Counted from the first letter of the stretch, positions 17,141 through 25,992 are shown. The stretch: DNA of 64,000 bases from Bacteroidales bacterium (GCA_017506175.1 JAFVNW010000002.1:29685-93684), one strand, 5' to 3'. The notes: generated by a model from the letters alone, not told the origin. Translations and numbers: made by a program.

Positions 17141-18649
17141 ATGCTACTGAAAGAAGCTGAAAAAGTAATATTTGAAAATGCAAAATTGAGCATCACAGCT
17201 GAAGAAAGACAACGCATTGAAGAAAGTTACAATTTTCTGTCGGATTTTTCAAAAGATAAAATCATTTATGGCATTAATACCGGGTTCGGTCCGATGGCGC
17301 AATACCGCATTCCTGATGAGGATTTGCTTGACCTCCAGTACAATATCATCCGCAGCCACTCTACCGGTGCGGGTGAGCCTTTCGGCGATGTTTATGTGAA
17401 GGCTGCCATGCTTTCTCGTTACCGCACTTTCGCTCGTGGCAAGTCGGGCGTGCATATTGACGCGCTGCAACTGCTGGTCGATTTTATCAACCACGGCATC
17501 TGCCCGTTCATCCCGCAGCACGGCAGCGTGGGTTCCAGTGGCGACCTTGTGCAGCTTGCCCACCTCGCCCTTTGTCTCATTGGCGAGGGAAAAGTGTTCT
17601 ATAAAGGGCAGCTCCGCCCGTCTGCTGAGGTGATGCGCGAGTTGAATCTCCAACCACTGAAACCGCATCTCCGCGAAGGCTTGGCTCTTACCAATGGTAC
17701 TGCCATGATGACGGGCGTGGGCATTGTCAATCTCCATTATGCAAAAAAACTGCTCCATTACGCCATCGTCGGCTCTCTGATGGTGAACGAAATCGTGGCC
17801 TCCTATGACGATTTCTTCGCGCCTGAACTCAACGACCTCAAAGGCCACGAGGGACAGACCTACGTAGCCCACAAGATGTGCGAGCTTGCGCAAAGTTCAC
17901 ACGCACTGCTGAAACGCGAAATCGAAATGTATCACCCTCACAAAGAACAGATTTTCAAACACAAAGTGCAGCCTTTCTATTCCTTGCGCTGCGTTCCGCA
18001 AGTGCTTGGCCCCGTGTATGATACACTCGCTTTCTCAGAAAAAATCCTTGAAGAGGAGTTCAACGCTGTGGATGACAACCCCATCGTGGACAGCGAAACC
18101 AAGAATGTTTATCACGGTGGCAATTTCCATGGCGACTACGTCTCTTTTGAAATGGACAAAATGAAAATCGCCGTCACCAAGATGACGATGTTGCTGGAAC
18201 GACAATTCAATTACCTGTGCCACGATAAAATCAACGAGATTCTCCCGCCGTTCCTCAATCTGGGCAAACTCGGCCTCAATTACGGAGTGCAGGCCATGCA
18301 GTTCACTGCTACCTCCACCACCGCTGAATGCCAAACACTCTCGAATCCGATGTACGTCCACAGCATCCCCAATAACAATGACAATCAGGATGTTGTCAGT
18401 ATGGGTACCAACTCCGCCATCTTGGCGAAGCGCGTCATCGACAATGCCTATCAGGTATTCTCAATCTACTTTATCGGCTTAGCGCAAGCTGTTGACTGCC
18501 TGAAAGTCAAGGACAACCTTTCTGAAACCAGCCGCCGCATTTACGATGAAATCCGTGCGATGGTGCCGCTTTTCATCAAGGACACGCCGAAGTATGAAGA
18601 GGAGGCTGCCGTCATCGATTATTTGAAGAACAAAAAAATAGATTTATAG
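17141..18649 (+). CDS. Aromatic amino acid ammonia-lyase (tyrosine ammonia-lyase-like)
   Basis: MIO-dependent lyase of 502 residues, probably making p-coumarate from tyrosine as the polyene starter. By recall it closely follows Flavobacterium johnsoniae TAL: YGINTGFGPMAQYRI (catalytic Tyr loop), NIIRSHSTGAGEP, GEGKVFYKGQLRP, EFNAVDDNPIVD, YHGGNFHGDYVS, QFTATSTTAECQ and SNPMYVHSIPNNNDNQDVVSMG. The cofactor triad, Ala-Ser-Gly in nearly all relatives, is Ser-Ser-Gly here (132-134, TCC AGT GGC at 17534-17542). The selectivity pair reads Ser-His as in histidine lyases, but FjTAL has the same pair. First gene of the cluster, so the pathway-defining step. Confidence 0.9.
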   Translation: MLLKEAEKVIFENAKLSITAEERQRIEESYNFLSDFSKDKIIYGINTGFGPMAQYRIPDEDLLDLQYNIIRSHSTGAGEPFGDVYVKAAMLSRYRTFARGKSGVHIDALQLLVDFINHGICPFIPQHGSVGSSGDLVQLAHLALCLIGEGKVFYKGQLRPSAEVMRELNLQPLKPHLREGLALTNGTAMMTGVGIVNLHYAKKLLHYAIVGSLMVNEIVASYDDFFAPELNDLKGHEGQTYVAHKMCELAQSSHALLKREIEMYHPHKEQIFKHKVQPFYSLRCVPQVLGPVYDTLAFSEKILEEEFNAVDDNPIVDSETKNVYHGGNFHGDYVSFEMDKMKIAVTKMTMLLERQFNYLCHDKINEILPPFLNLGKLGLNYGVQAMQFTATSTTAECQTLSNPMYVHSIPNNNDNQDVVSMGTNSAILAKRVIDNAYQVFSIYFIGLAQAVDCLKVKDNLSETSRRIYDEIRAMVPLFIKDTPKYEEEAAVIDYLKNKKIDL

Positions 18650-18662
18650 TCAATTCTACACT

Positions 18663-19892
18663 ATGAGACGTGTCGTTATCACAGGAATGGGTATCTATTC
18701 CTGCCTTGGGAAAAATTTGGAAGAGGTAAGACAGTCGCTCTATGCGGGCAAATCCGGCATAGGTATCGACGAGCAGCGCATCGCCTATGGTTATCGCTCT
18801 CCGCTGACTGGCATTGTGGAGCGCCCACAGCTCAAAGGACTGCTTGACCGCCGTTCCAGAATCTGCCTTGCCGAAGAGGGCGAGTATGCCTACATGGCCA
18901 CGGTGGAAGCACTGAAAAATGCAGGCATCGATGCTGATTACCTTGAGAAAAACGAGGTGGGCGTGCTCTACGGCAACGACTCGTCCGCCAAATCCGTCAT
19001 CGAGGCGCACATGCACACGCTGGAAACCAAGGATACCACGCTCCAAGGCTCCGGTGCCATTTTCCAGTCAATGAACTCCACTGTCACGATGAACCTTTCC
19101 ACCATCTTCAAGCTGAAGGGCATCAACATGACGATTAGCGCCGCGTGCGCCAGCAGCTCCCATGCCATTGGTTTGGGGCTGATGTTCATCCGCGAAGGGT
19201 TGCAGGATGTGATCATCTGCGGCGGCGCGCAAGAGGTCAACTACCTGTCGATGAGCAGCTTCGACGCCATCAGCGCCTTTTCAACCCGCGTGAATGACCC
19301 GACAAAGGCTTCCCGTCCGTTCGACCGCGACCGTGACGGACTTGTGCCGAGTGGGGGAGCGGCGACCGTTATACTGGAAGAGTACGAGCATGCTGTCAAG
19401 CGTGGCGCCCCCATCCTTGCGGAGGTGGCCGGCTACGGTTTCTCCTCCAATGGCGCCAACATCTCGCAGGCCAGCGACTTCGGCTCTTGCATCGCCATGC
19501 AGCGCGCTATGAAGGACGCAGGCGTGCAACCCGCTGACATTGACTATATTAACGCCCACGCCACCTCTACTTTGCAAGGAGATGCTTTTGAAGCCGACGC
19601 CCTCCACCACCTCTTCGGCGAACTAAAAACCCCCGTCTCCTCCACCAAGTCCATGACCGGTCACGAGTGCTGGATGGCTGGAGGAAGCGAAATCGTATAT
19701 TCCAACCTAATGATGCTTAACGGGTTCATCGCTCCTAACATCAATTTTGAAAACCCTGACGAACATTCCCGCTATTTAAATATTGTCAACCAGACCATGG
19801 AAAAGAATATCAACCTCTATCTCTCCAACTCCTTTGGCTTTGGCGGTACGAATAGTGCACTGGTGGTGAGGAAGTTGAAAGTTGAGAATTGA
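18663..19892 (+). CDS. Beta-ketoacyl-ACP synthase 1 of the cluster (FabF-like, triad intact)
   Basis: Decarboxylative Claisen condensation enzyme, 409 residues, complete thiolase fold. Active Cys in ISAACASSSHAIGLG (about 162), His in INAHATSTLQGD (about 299) and His in STKSMTGHECWMAGGSE (about 334); FGFGGTNSALV closes the fold. The second His loop, with GHECWMAGGSE rather than GHxxGAAG, is unusual and may reflect a non-standard substrate. The last residues (KLKVEN) fall in a repetitive GTTGAGAATTG tract, so the C-terminal tail is not conserved sequence. Lies 13 bp after the lyase. Confidence 0.92.
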   Translation: MRRVVITGMGIYSCLGKNLEEVRQSLYAGKSGIGIDEQRIAYGYRSPLTGIVERPQLKGLLDRRSRICLAEEGEYAYMATVEALKNAGIDADYLEKNEVGVLYGNDSSAKSVIEAHMHTLETKDTTLQGSGAIFQSMNSTVTMNLSTIFKLKGINMTISAACASSSHAIGLGLMFIREGLQDVIICGGAQEVNYLSMSSFDAISAFSTRVNDPTKASRPFDRDRDGLVPSGGAATVILEEYEHAVKRGAPILAEVAGYGFSSNGANISQASDFGSCIAMQRAMKDAGVQPADIDYINAHATSTLQGDAFEADALHHLFGELKTPVSSTKSMTGHECWMAGGSEIVYSNLMMLNGFIAPNINFENPDEHSRYLNIVNQTMEKNINLYLSNSFGFGGTNSALVVRKLKVEN

Positions 19893-19904
19893 GAATTGAA
19901 AGTT

Positions 19905-19922
19905 GACGATGGGTACATCGTC
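19905..19922 (+). repeat. Palindromic element, GACGAT...ATCGTC family
   Basis: GACGATG-GGTA-CATCGTC forms a perfect 7-bp stem with a four-base loop, between a ketosynthase and an ACP gene. Relatives occur at 39291 and 63857. It could attenuate transcription or stabilise the mRNA inside the operon. Confidence 0.7.
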
Positions 19923-19945
19923 TTTAATTTGATAAATATTAATTT

Positions 19946-20194
19946 ATGAACAGAGAAGAAATTATCGAAACCATTAACAATTTCCTTATAGAGGAATTGG
20001 AAATTGACGCTGAGCGCTTGAAAGATGATGCGCGTTTGAGGGAAGATCTCAAGATTGACAGCTTGGATTTTGTGGATATCGCCGTTATCGTGGAGGAGCA
20101 TTTCAAAATCAAAATCAAGCCAGAAGAGATGAAGAACGTGAAGCTGCTGTCGCAGTTTTACGATTATATTGAAAATAAAATGAAAGAGGCGTAA
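19946..20194 (+). CDS. Acyl carrier protein 1 of the cluster
   Basis: 82 residues, acidic, four-helix ACP. The phosphopantetheine attachment serine lies in DLKIDSLDFVDIAVIVEE (about residue 38, motif DSLD). The helix II/III region (IKIKPEEMKNVKLLSQFYDYIENKM) is typical. It probably carries the growing polyene or the starter; a second, divergent ACP sits at 25993, so the two may be specialised. The gene follows the palindrome at 19905. Confidence 0.93.
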   Translation: MNREEIIETINNFLIEELEIDAERLKDDARLREDLKIDSLDFVDIAVIVEEHFKIKIKPEEMKNVKLLSQFYDYIENKMKEA

Positions 20195-20227
20195 TTATCT
20201 CTATTCATTTAGTAATCTAATAATTTG

Positions 20228-21130
20228 ATGTCAAGTCAGCAGTCAGAAGGACGGCAGTGGAGTGGTAAGACGGGAGGCGGTAATTTCGGACAGAGATTTT
20301 TGTTAAAAGTTTTGAAATCTGTCAATGTCGTCTTCTTTTACCCGATTTTGTACTTGGTTGTGCCATTTTATTGCGTTGTCAACCATCGTGCTTTTGGTTG
20401 TATCTATGGCTATTTCAGGGAGATACATCATTTTTCAGCATGGAAGTCCTTTTGGAGCACCGTTCGGAACCATCTGATATTCGGGCGGGTTGTATTGGAC
20501 CGTTTTGCCATTCTGGCAGGGAATTCGAAGCAGTTCAAGATTGAAGTGGAGGGGCAGGAGGTATTCACCCAGATGCTGGATTCTCCTCTCGGAATGATTG
20601 TGGCGGGTTCCCATGTTGGCAATTTCGAGTTGGTGGGGCATTTTTTCCATCAGGATAAAAAGACCATCAACGCGATCGTTTTCGGCGGGGAGCGGGCTGG
20701 CTTGCAACGCCGTCGTGAGGCCTCATTTGAGACCCACAATGAGAAAATGATTCCCGTAACGCCTGATTTATCGCACATTTTTGCGCTAAAAGATGCCTTG
20801 GATCGCGGTGAGATCGCCGTGATTCTGTGCGACAGAATCTGGGGGAGCCGCAAAACGCTCACGGTGGACTTCCTCGGCAAGCCTGCGAAGTTCCCGTTGG
20901 GCACTTTCCTGCTCGCCGCCCAGATGGACGTTCCAGTCGTTTCTCTGATTGCCGTGAAGGAGCGTGGTACCCGTTATCACGGCTTCGTCAAGCGGTTCGA
21001 CTCTCCCGACCCGCAGTTGTCGGTGCGTGAGAAAAGTCAGTTCTACGCCCGTCAGTATGCTGAAAATCTGCAAGATATCCTGCGGAAATATCCGGAACAA
21101 TGGTTTAATTTTTACGATTTCTGGGCTTAA
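20228..21130 (+). CDS. LpxL/HtrB-type lysophospholipid acyltransferase
   Basis: 300 residues from ATG 20228 (a TTG immediately upstream is unnecessary). One hydrophobic anchor (VNVVFFYPILYLVVPFYCVV, about 33-52), then the acyltransferase core with the HX4E motif in AGSHVGNFELVGHF (about 126), the substrate motif CDRIWGSRKTLTVDFLG and PLGTFLLAAQMDVPVV. Members acylate lipid A in the inner membrane; aryl-polyene clusters usually carry such an enzyme to attach the polyene to its lipid or glycan anchor, the likely role here. Confidence 0.86.
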   Translation: MSSQQSEGRQWSGKTGGGNFGQRFLLKVLKSVNVVFFYPILYLVVPFYCVVNHRAFGCIYGYFREIHHFSAWKSFWSTVRNHLIFGRVVLDRFAILAGNSKQFKIEVEGQEVFTQMLDSPLGMIVAGSHVGNFELVGHFFHQDKKTINAIVFGGERAGLQRRREASFETHNEKMIPVTPDLSHIFALKDALDRGEIAVILCDRIWGSRKTLTVDFLGKPAKFPLGTFLLAAQMDVPVVSLIAVKERGTRYHGFVKRFDSPDPQLSVREKSQFYARQYAENLQDILRKYPEQWFNFYDFWA

Positions 21131-21132
21131 TT

Positions 21133-22179
21133 ATGGAAAAATCAGAATTCATCCCCCATATCCATTGCGAAACAGGCACCCTGCGCAATCTGCTCGCATA
21201 CGTCGGCTACGACATCAGCGAGGCCATGATTTTCGGCATCGGCAAGGGGATGGTTTTCGGATTCTCCACGCTTGTCAGGTTCAGCGGAATCAATTTTATG
21301 GTCTGCCGCACTTGGCAGGGATTCATCATCCGTAATTTCATCAAACAGATGGACCTGCCCATCCAATATCGCCGATATTTCCTGTTGAATAAGAAGAAGG
21401 CGATGCGGGATCTGGACGCTTTACTGGGAAAAAACATACCGGTGGGCTTGATGACCTCCATCTCCCGGCTCCCCTTTATCCGTGAGGAGTCCAACCGCTT
21501 CTTTTTCAACGGTCATAGTGTGCAGGTGATGAGGAAAGAGGGCGGCAATTACGTGGTGGTGGACAATTTTTCGCCCGCAGACGAGTACAAGCTGATTGCT
21601 GAGGCTGATTTGCGCCATGCGCGTTTCAGCCTGAAAATCCCGCCGATTTGGGGCGATTACTACTATGTTGAGAGGCTGCCCGACCATGTGAGGCCGATAG
21701 AATCGGTCATCACCGACAGCATCCGTTCCACTTGCAAGGTGATGCTCGCCAAATTCCCCTTCTCCTTTATGGGCGTCAGCGGCATGCGCTATATGGCGTA
21801 CCGCATCAAACGGAAGGCGAAGCCTGTGCTCACCGCCCACAACCGCAAGTTCTTCCTCTACATATTCAGAATGCTGGAAATTGGCTCCGGCGGTTCGGGC
21901 TATCGCTATCTTTACGCCCGTTTTCTTGAAGAGGCGGGGAAGACACTTCATTCCGACGAATTGTGCCAAATGGCCGAGGAGATGGTGAATATCGGCGACC
22001 AATGGCGCAGAATTTCCATCATCGCTGGCAAATTAGCGCGCGACGGCGCAGCCGATTGTGTGCCCTCCGTGAACGAAATCGTGGAAATCGTTTATGAAAT
22101 CGCCGACATGGAAGAGCGGTTGTTCCGCAAACTACGTGTCATCGTAGATGAAATTGATCAAAAAAATAATCATAAATAG
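21133..22179 (+). CDS. BtrH-like protein (butirosin BtrH N-terminal domain)
   Basis: 348 residues, starting 2 bp after the acyltransferase. HIHCETGTLRNLLAYVGYDISEAMIFGIGKGMVFGF (about 9-45) matches the BtrH N-terminal signature, with His11-Cys12 as a probable catalytic pair. The middle has VQVMRKEGGNYVVVDNFSP; the C-terminal part (about 190-345) is helical and matches the domain often following BtrH_N. BtrH moves an acyl group from an ACP to an amine in butirosin biosynthesis. By analogy this one may offload the aryl-polyene from ACP onto an amine or hydroxyl. The specific acceptor is inference. Confidence 0.72.
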   Translation: MEKSEFIPHIHCETGTLRNLLAYVGYDISEAMIFGIGKGMVFGFSTLVRFSGINFMVCRTWQGFIIRNFIKQMDLPIQYRRYFLLNKKKAMRDLDALLGKNIPVGLMTSISRLPFIREESNRFFFNGHSVQVMRKEGGNYVVVDNFSPADEYKLIAEADLRHARFSLKIPPIWGDYYYVERLPDHVRPIESVITDSIRSTCKVMLAKFPFSFMGVSGMRYMAYRIKRKAKPVLTAHNRKFFLYIFRMLEIGSGGSGYRYLYARFLEEAGKTLHSDELCQMAEEMVNIGDQWRRISIIAGKLARDGAADCVPSVNEIVEIVYEIADMEERLFRKLRVIVDEIDQKNNHK

Positions 22180-22196
22180 TTTAATCATAAATAGTT

Positions 22197-23279
22197 ATGG
22201 AACTTAATCCCCCGTTAAAAGATTTTTATTCCAAAGAACGCTTCAGTGCGGTGCAGGCTCAACGGCTCGCACAGGAAATAGCATTTGCTCCCGTTGTGTT
22301 CCAGGTGTCGCGCCTGATGGTCAAGTTCGGCATTTTCCGTATGCTTGACGATTGTAAGGAGGGAATGACCATCGACGAAGTCGCTCAAAAGGCGAACCTC
22401 TCGCGTTATGGTGCGCAGGTGCTGCTCGAATCGTCGCTCACCATCGGGACGGTACTGCTCCAAAACGGTCGTTTTGTCTTGGCAAAGGCCGGCTGGTTTT
22501 TGCTCAATGACAAAATGGCTCAAGTGAACATGGATTTCAATCAGGATGTCAACTACTTGGGACTCTTCAAGTTGGAAGAATCGATATTGAATGGGAAGCC
22601 CGAGGGGCTGAAGGTGTTCGGCGATTGGCCGACGATCTATGAGGGGTTGTCGCAACTGCCGGCGCAGGTTCAGAAAAGTTGGTTCGGTTTTGACCATTTC
22701 TATTCCGACAACTCCTTTGATCAGGCTTTGCAGATTGTGTTCTCGAAGAAGCCAAAGACCTTGTTGGATGTGGGGGGCAATACGGGTCGTTGGGCGACGC
22801 AATGCGTTGAGTATGACCAAGATGTTAAAGTTACCATTATGGATTTGCCCCAGCAGTTGGAGATGATGAGAAAGGCGACCGCCAACACGAAAGGCGCCGA
22901 CCGCATCTCCGGACATGCCGGCAATGTGCTGGACGAACAAACCGCTTTCCCCAAAGGCTTTGACATCATCTGGATGAGCCAGTTTCTGGACTGCTTCTCG
23001 GAAGAGCAGGTTTGCAGCATCCTCAGCCGTGCTGCGAAAGCAATGGACGCGAACGCCCGCCTTTTCATCATGGAGACGTTCTGGGACAGACAGCGTTTTG
23101 AAACCGCATCGTACTGCCTTGCACAAACCAGCCTCTATTTCACGGCATTAGCCAACGGAAACAGCAAGATGTACTATTCCGAGGATATGGTCAGATGTGT
23201 GGAGAAGGCGGGCTTGCACGTGGACAAATTCCATGATGGACTTGGCTTGGGGCATACGATTCTGGAGTGCCGGCTGTGA
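22197..23279 (+). CDS. SAM-dependent O-methyltransferase, plant/actinobacterial type
   Basis: 360 residues. N-terminal winged-helix dimerisation domain (VSRLMVKFGIFRMLDD...MTIDEVAQKANLSRYGAQVLLESSLTIGTV, about 30-85), then a Rossmann domain with motif I KTLLDVGGNTGRWATQCVE (about 185) and TIMDLPQQLEMM (about 217), and IIWMSQFLDCFSEEQV (motif IV region). This architecture usually O-methylates phenols, and a phenolic aryl head group from the lyase is the obvious candidate substrate. C-terminal PSSM detail cannot be judged by eye. Confidence 0.82.
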   Translation: MELNPPLKDFYSKERFSAVQAQRLAQEIAFAPVVFQVSRLMVKFGIFRMLDDCKEGMTIDEVAQKANLSRYGAQVLLESSLTIGTVLLQNGRFVLAKAGWFLLNDKMAQVNMDFNQDVNYLGLFKLEESILNGKPEGLKVFGDWPTIYEGLSQLPAQVQKSWFGFDHFYSDNSFDQALQIVFSKKPKTLLDVGGNTGRWATQCVEYDQDVKVTIMDLPQQLEMMRKATANTKGADRISGHAGNVLDEQTAFPKGFDIIWMSQFLDCFSEEQVCSILSRAAKAMDANARLFIMETFWDRQRFETASYCLAQTSLYFTALANGNSKMYYSEDMVRCVEKAGLHVDKFHDGLGLGHTILECRL

Positions 23280-23303
23280 TTTGGCTGTTTGAATTATTTT
23301 TGT

Positions 23304-23311
23304 TATTTTTG
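23304..23311 (+). promoter_or_regulatory. Internal promoter -7 box in the cluster
   Basis: TATTTTTG, 24 bases before GTG 23336 in the widest gap of the first half. It suggests a second transcription unit beginning with the dehydratase gene. Confidence 0.6.
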
Positions 23312-23335
23312 CACCCTTAAATTTTGAGGTAAAAA

Positions 23336-23779
23336 GTGAGATCAAGCACGGTAAAATTTCCGATTTCGGCGCAGCCATTTATTCCCCAGCGTCCACCTAT
23401 CGTTATGATTGATAACATTTTATCCTCTGATGAAGCCTCCTTTGAAACGGATTTGCTCATCAGGGAGGACAATGTTTTTGTGGATGGCGGATTGTTCCGC
23501 GAATGCGGTCTGATGGAGAATATTGCGCAAACCTGTGCCGCCTTTATCGGCTTCTCCTTGGAGGATGATAACGTGCCCATCGGGGTCATCGGCGGCATCA
23601 AGGATTTTTCCGTCGCGACGCTCCCATCTGTAGGCACAACCATCCGAACGCGAATTCATGCTATCGCCGCTATTGACCTTGCCAAGGTTGTGGCAGCAGA
23701 AGTTATTTTTAATGAGCAAGTTATCGCGACTTGCACCATGAAGGTCTTTATAGCCCCAGATAGTGATGAACGAATATAG
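23336..23779 (+). CDS. Hotdog dehydratase subunit, ApeP-like (has Glu, lacks His)
   Basis: 147 residues, GTG start fixed by the promoter at 23304. Hotdog fold of 3-hydroxyacyl-ACP dehydratases: FIPQRPPIVMIDNIL, then the central helix RECGLMENIAQTCAAFIGF with Glu61 at the FabZ acid position, and PSVGTTIRTRIHAIAAIDLAKVVAAEV. The catalytic histidine expected 14 residues before Glu61 is Val47, so this chain cannot form a complete FabZ site by itself. The hotdog at 28933 has the opposite defect. In aryl-polyene systems ApeI and ApeP form a heterodimer, which fits. Confidence 0.78.
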   Translation: MRSSTVKFPISAQPFIPQRPPIVMIDNILSSDEASFETDLLIREDNVFVDGGLFRECGLMENIAQTCAAFIGFSLEDDNVPIGVIGGIKDFSVATLPSVGTTIRTRIHAIAAIDLAKVVAAEVIFNEQVIATCTMKVFIAPDSDERI

Positions 23780-24200
23780 CCGAAAACAACTCACCGCAGA
23801 GAAGGTCTTTGATGTGCGATTCAGCGAAGTGGACTCGATGAGCATCGTGTGGCACGGCTCATATGCCCTCTATTTTGAAGATGCTCGCGAAGAGTTCGGC
23901 AGAAAATACAATCTGGAGTATTTGACCATTTTTGAAAACGGCTTTTATGCGCCATTAGTTGAACTTCATTTCGACTATAAAAAACCGTTGCAATATCAGG
24001 AAAGCGCGAAGGTGGTCATTTCCTACCGCCCTGTCGATGCCGCGAAACTCATTTTTGACTATGCAATCTATAGCCTAAAAACCAATGAGTTGGTCGCAAC
24101 GGGGTACTCAGTTCAAGTTTTTCTTGACAGAAATCACCAGCTCTCTTTTGCTACTCCCGAATTTTTTTTGGATTGGAAACGTAAAAATGGTGTCCTATGA
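23766..24200 (+). CDS. Hotdog thioesterase, 4-hydroxybenzoyl-CoA thioesterase/YbgC family
   Basis: 144 residues from ATG 23766, overlapping the previous gene by 14 bases. FDVRFSEVDSMSIVWHGSYALYFEDAREEFGR matches the YbgC signature 'v.y.dtD..gvvyhanYl.yfe.aR' with the catalytic Asp (VDSM) and Trp-His in place of Tyr-His. Could release a finished acyl chain or edit misprimed ACP. The gene overlaps the following ketosynthase by 4 bases (ATGA), so translation of the three is probably coupled. Confidence 0.85.
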   Translation: MNEYSRKQLTAEKVFDVRFSEVDSMSIVWHGSYALYFEDAREEFGRKYNLEYLTIFENGFYAPLVELHFDYKKPLQYQESAKVVISYRPVDAAKLIFDYAIYSLKTNELVATGYSVQVFLDRNHQLSFATPEFFLDWKRKNGVL

Positions 24201-25351
24201 TTTGTAGCATCGGTGATAACATCTTGTCTCCTTTGGGATTCACTTCCGCAGAAAACTGGAACGCTGTTTGTAGCGGGCACTCCGCTCTGAAGCGGTATTC
24301 CGACCATTTTGACCTTCCCGAACCGTTTTGCGCTTCATTGTTGGATTGGGAAAAAGTGGAGGAAAAGTTTGCGCAACTTCCTAATAATCACTTGGAAAAC
24401 TATACTCGTTTAGAGAAAATCTCCATTCTTTCCGCAGCCGATGCCTTCCAGAAAGCAGGCATCAATCCCGCAGCGGAAGATGTGCTTTTTGTGCTTTCCA
24501 CTACCAAGGGCAATGTGGAACTGCTCCAGGACTTGCATGACTATGAGCCTTCACGCCCATACCTTTGGCGTTCCGCACAGCTGATTTCCCGTTATTTTGG
24601 CAATGCCAACGAACCGATTGTCGTCAGCAATGCCTGCATTTCGGGCTGCGCTGCACTTCACCTCGTGAAACCGCTACTTCAAAAACACGGCTTCCGCTAT
24701 GTGGCTGTCATCGGTGCCGATGTGCTGTCGAAGTTCATCATCTCCGGCTTCCAGTCGTTCAAGGCATTGTCGCCCGACTTCTGCAGGCCGTTTGATGCCG
24801 ACCGCACCGGGCTCAATCTCGGAGAAGCGGCCGCTACCATCATCTTCACCGAAATGGCTGAAACAAAGCGGAATACAATCGGGATTGTCGCTTCTGCGCT
24901 TTGCAACGACGCCAATCACATCTCCGCCCCCTCGCGTACTGCCGAAGGACTGCTGAAAACACTGAGAAGTGTGATGGCCGCTGAAAAAAATCTTTCCGCT
25001 TCCGACATCGCCTTCGTCAATGCACATGGTACGGCCACGCGATATAACGACGACATGGAGTCGGTCGCTTTGGATAGAATGGGATGGAACAAGTTGACTG
25101 TCAATAGTTTGAAAGGATACTTCGGCCATACGTTGGGTGCGGCTGGCGTGCTGGAAACCGTTATCTCTTCACACGAATTGCTGAACGGACAGATTCTGCC
25201 AACCATCGGAACTCAAAATCCTGGAACGGCGGCGGAAATCCATGTCGCACTTCAACCAGAAAAAACCGACAAACCTCTGTTTGTTAAGATGATATCCGGA
25301 TTCGGCGGCAGCAATGCGGCTGTTTTGTTCACTAAATTCCTTGCCGTATGA
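24197..25351 (+). CDS. Beta-ketoacyl-ACP synthase 2 of the cluster (triad intact)
   Basis: 384 residues. Active Cys in VVSNACISGCAALHLV (about 146), His in VNAHGTATRYNDD (about 276) and His in LKGYFGHTLGAAGVLE (about 310); ISGFGGSNAAVLF closes the fold. NACISG instead of TACSS places it away from housekeeping FabF. It overlaps the preceding thioesterase and the following short ketosynthase-like gene by 4 bases each, so it may pair with the latter. Confidence 0.9.
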   Translation: MICSIGDNILSPLGFTSAENWNAVCSGHSALKRYSDHFDLPEPFCASLLDWEKVEEKFAQLPNNHLENYTRLEKISILSAADAFQKAGINPAAEDVLFVLSTTKGNVELLQDLHDYEPSRPYLWRSAQLISRYFGNANEPIVVSNACISGCAALHLVKPLLQKHGFRYVAVIGADVLSKFIISGFQSFKALSPDFCRPFDADRTGLNLGEAAATIIFTEMAETKRNTIGIVASALCNDANHISAPSRTAEGLLKTLRSVMAAEKNLSASDIAFVNAHGTATRYNDDMESVALDRMGWNKLTVNSLKGYFGHTLGAAGVLETVISSHELLNGQILPTIGTQNPGTAAEIHVALQPEKTDKPLFVKMISGFGGSNAAVLFTKFLAV

Positions 25352-25989
25352 AGAATTTGAAGATACTTTCCTATTCCCGAATTACGGATGATTTTGTGAG
25401 TCTGAACGGCGATTTGATTTTGCGTCGTTCCGCTTCCGATGAGCCAAATAATGTTGCAAGGCATTGGTTGTCAGAGATTTATAGCAAAATTGGGATGGAG
25501 TATCCCAAGTTCTTCAAGATGGACCTGCTTTGCAAGGCCGGTACAATGGCCGCCGAGTTGGTGATGCGGAGTCTGAATATGGTGAATGACGAGGTGAAAG
25601 AGAATTGGGCGGTGCTCTGTTTCAATGCTGCTGGCTCCTTGGATGACGACCGCACCTATCAACAGACCATTCAGACGAAGGAGAACTTCTTCCCGAGCCC
25701 GGCGGTTTTCGTCTATACTTTGGCGAATATCGTTTCAGGCGAGATCGCCATCCGCCATCATCTGAGAGGCGAGTCATCGTGTTTCGTGCTCGAAGATTTT
25801 TCGGCGCCTGTGATCAGTCGCGCATTTGAAGATGCTTTGGACACGGCGGATTTTGGGCTGGGCGGCTGGATTGAATTTGACAAGGGGCATTGCGATGTGC
25901 TGATTTGTGCCGTTGGCACAGGCAATCAAGCGGAATTAACAGACTTTTCCGCAGAAAACCTGAATTCTATTTATCAAAAAAAATATTAA
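25348..25989 (+). CDS. Short ketosynthase-like protein without a catalytic Cys
   Basis: 213 residues, about half a ketosynthase. WAVLCFNAAGSLDDDRTYQQTI, PSPAVFVYTLANIVSGEIAIRHHLRGESS and FGLGGWIEFDKGHCD fit the beta-ketoacyl synthase N-terminal-like domain (Ketoacyl-synt_2 type) common in Bacteroidota polyene clusters. No Cys sits at the nucleophile position and there are no His motifs, so it is non-condensing: a partner subunit or structural half. The start overlaps the previous stop (ATGA), arguing for a complex with the ketosynthase at 24197. Confidence 0.7.
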   Translation: MKNLKILSYSRITDDFVSLNGDLILRRSASDEPNNVARHWLSEIYSKIGMEYPKFFKMDLLCKAGTMAAELVMRSLNMVNDEVKENWAVLCFNAAGSLDDDRTYQQTIQTKENFFPSPAVFVYTLANIVSGEIAIRHHLRGESSCFVLEDFSAPVISRAFEDALDTADFGLGGWIEFDKGHCDVLICAVGTGNQAELTDFSAENLNSIYQKKY

Positions 25990-25992
25990 AAC

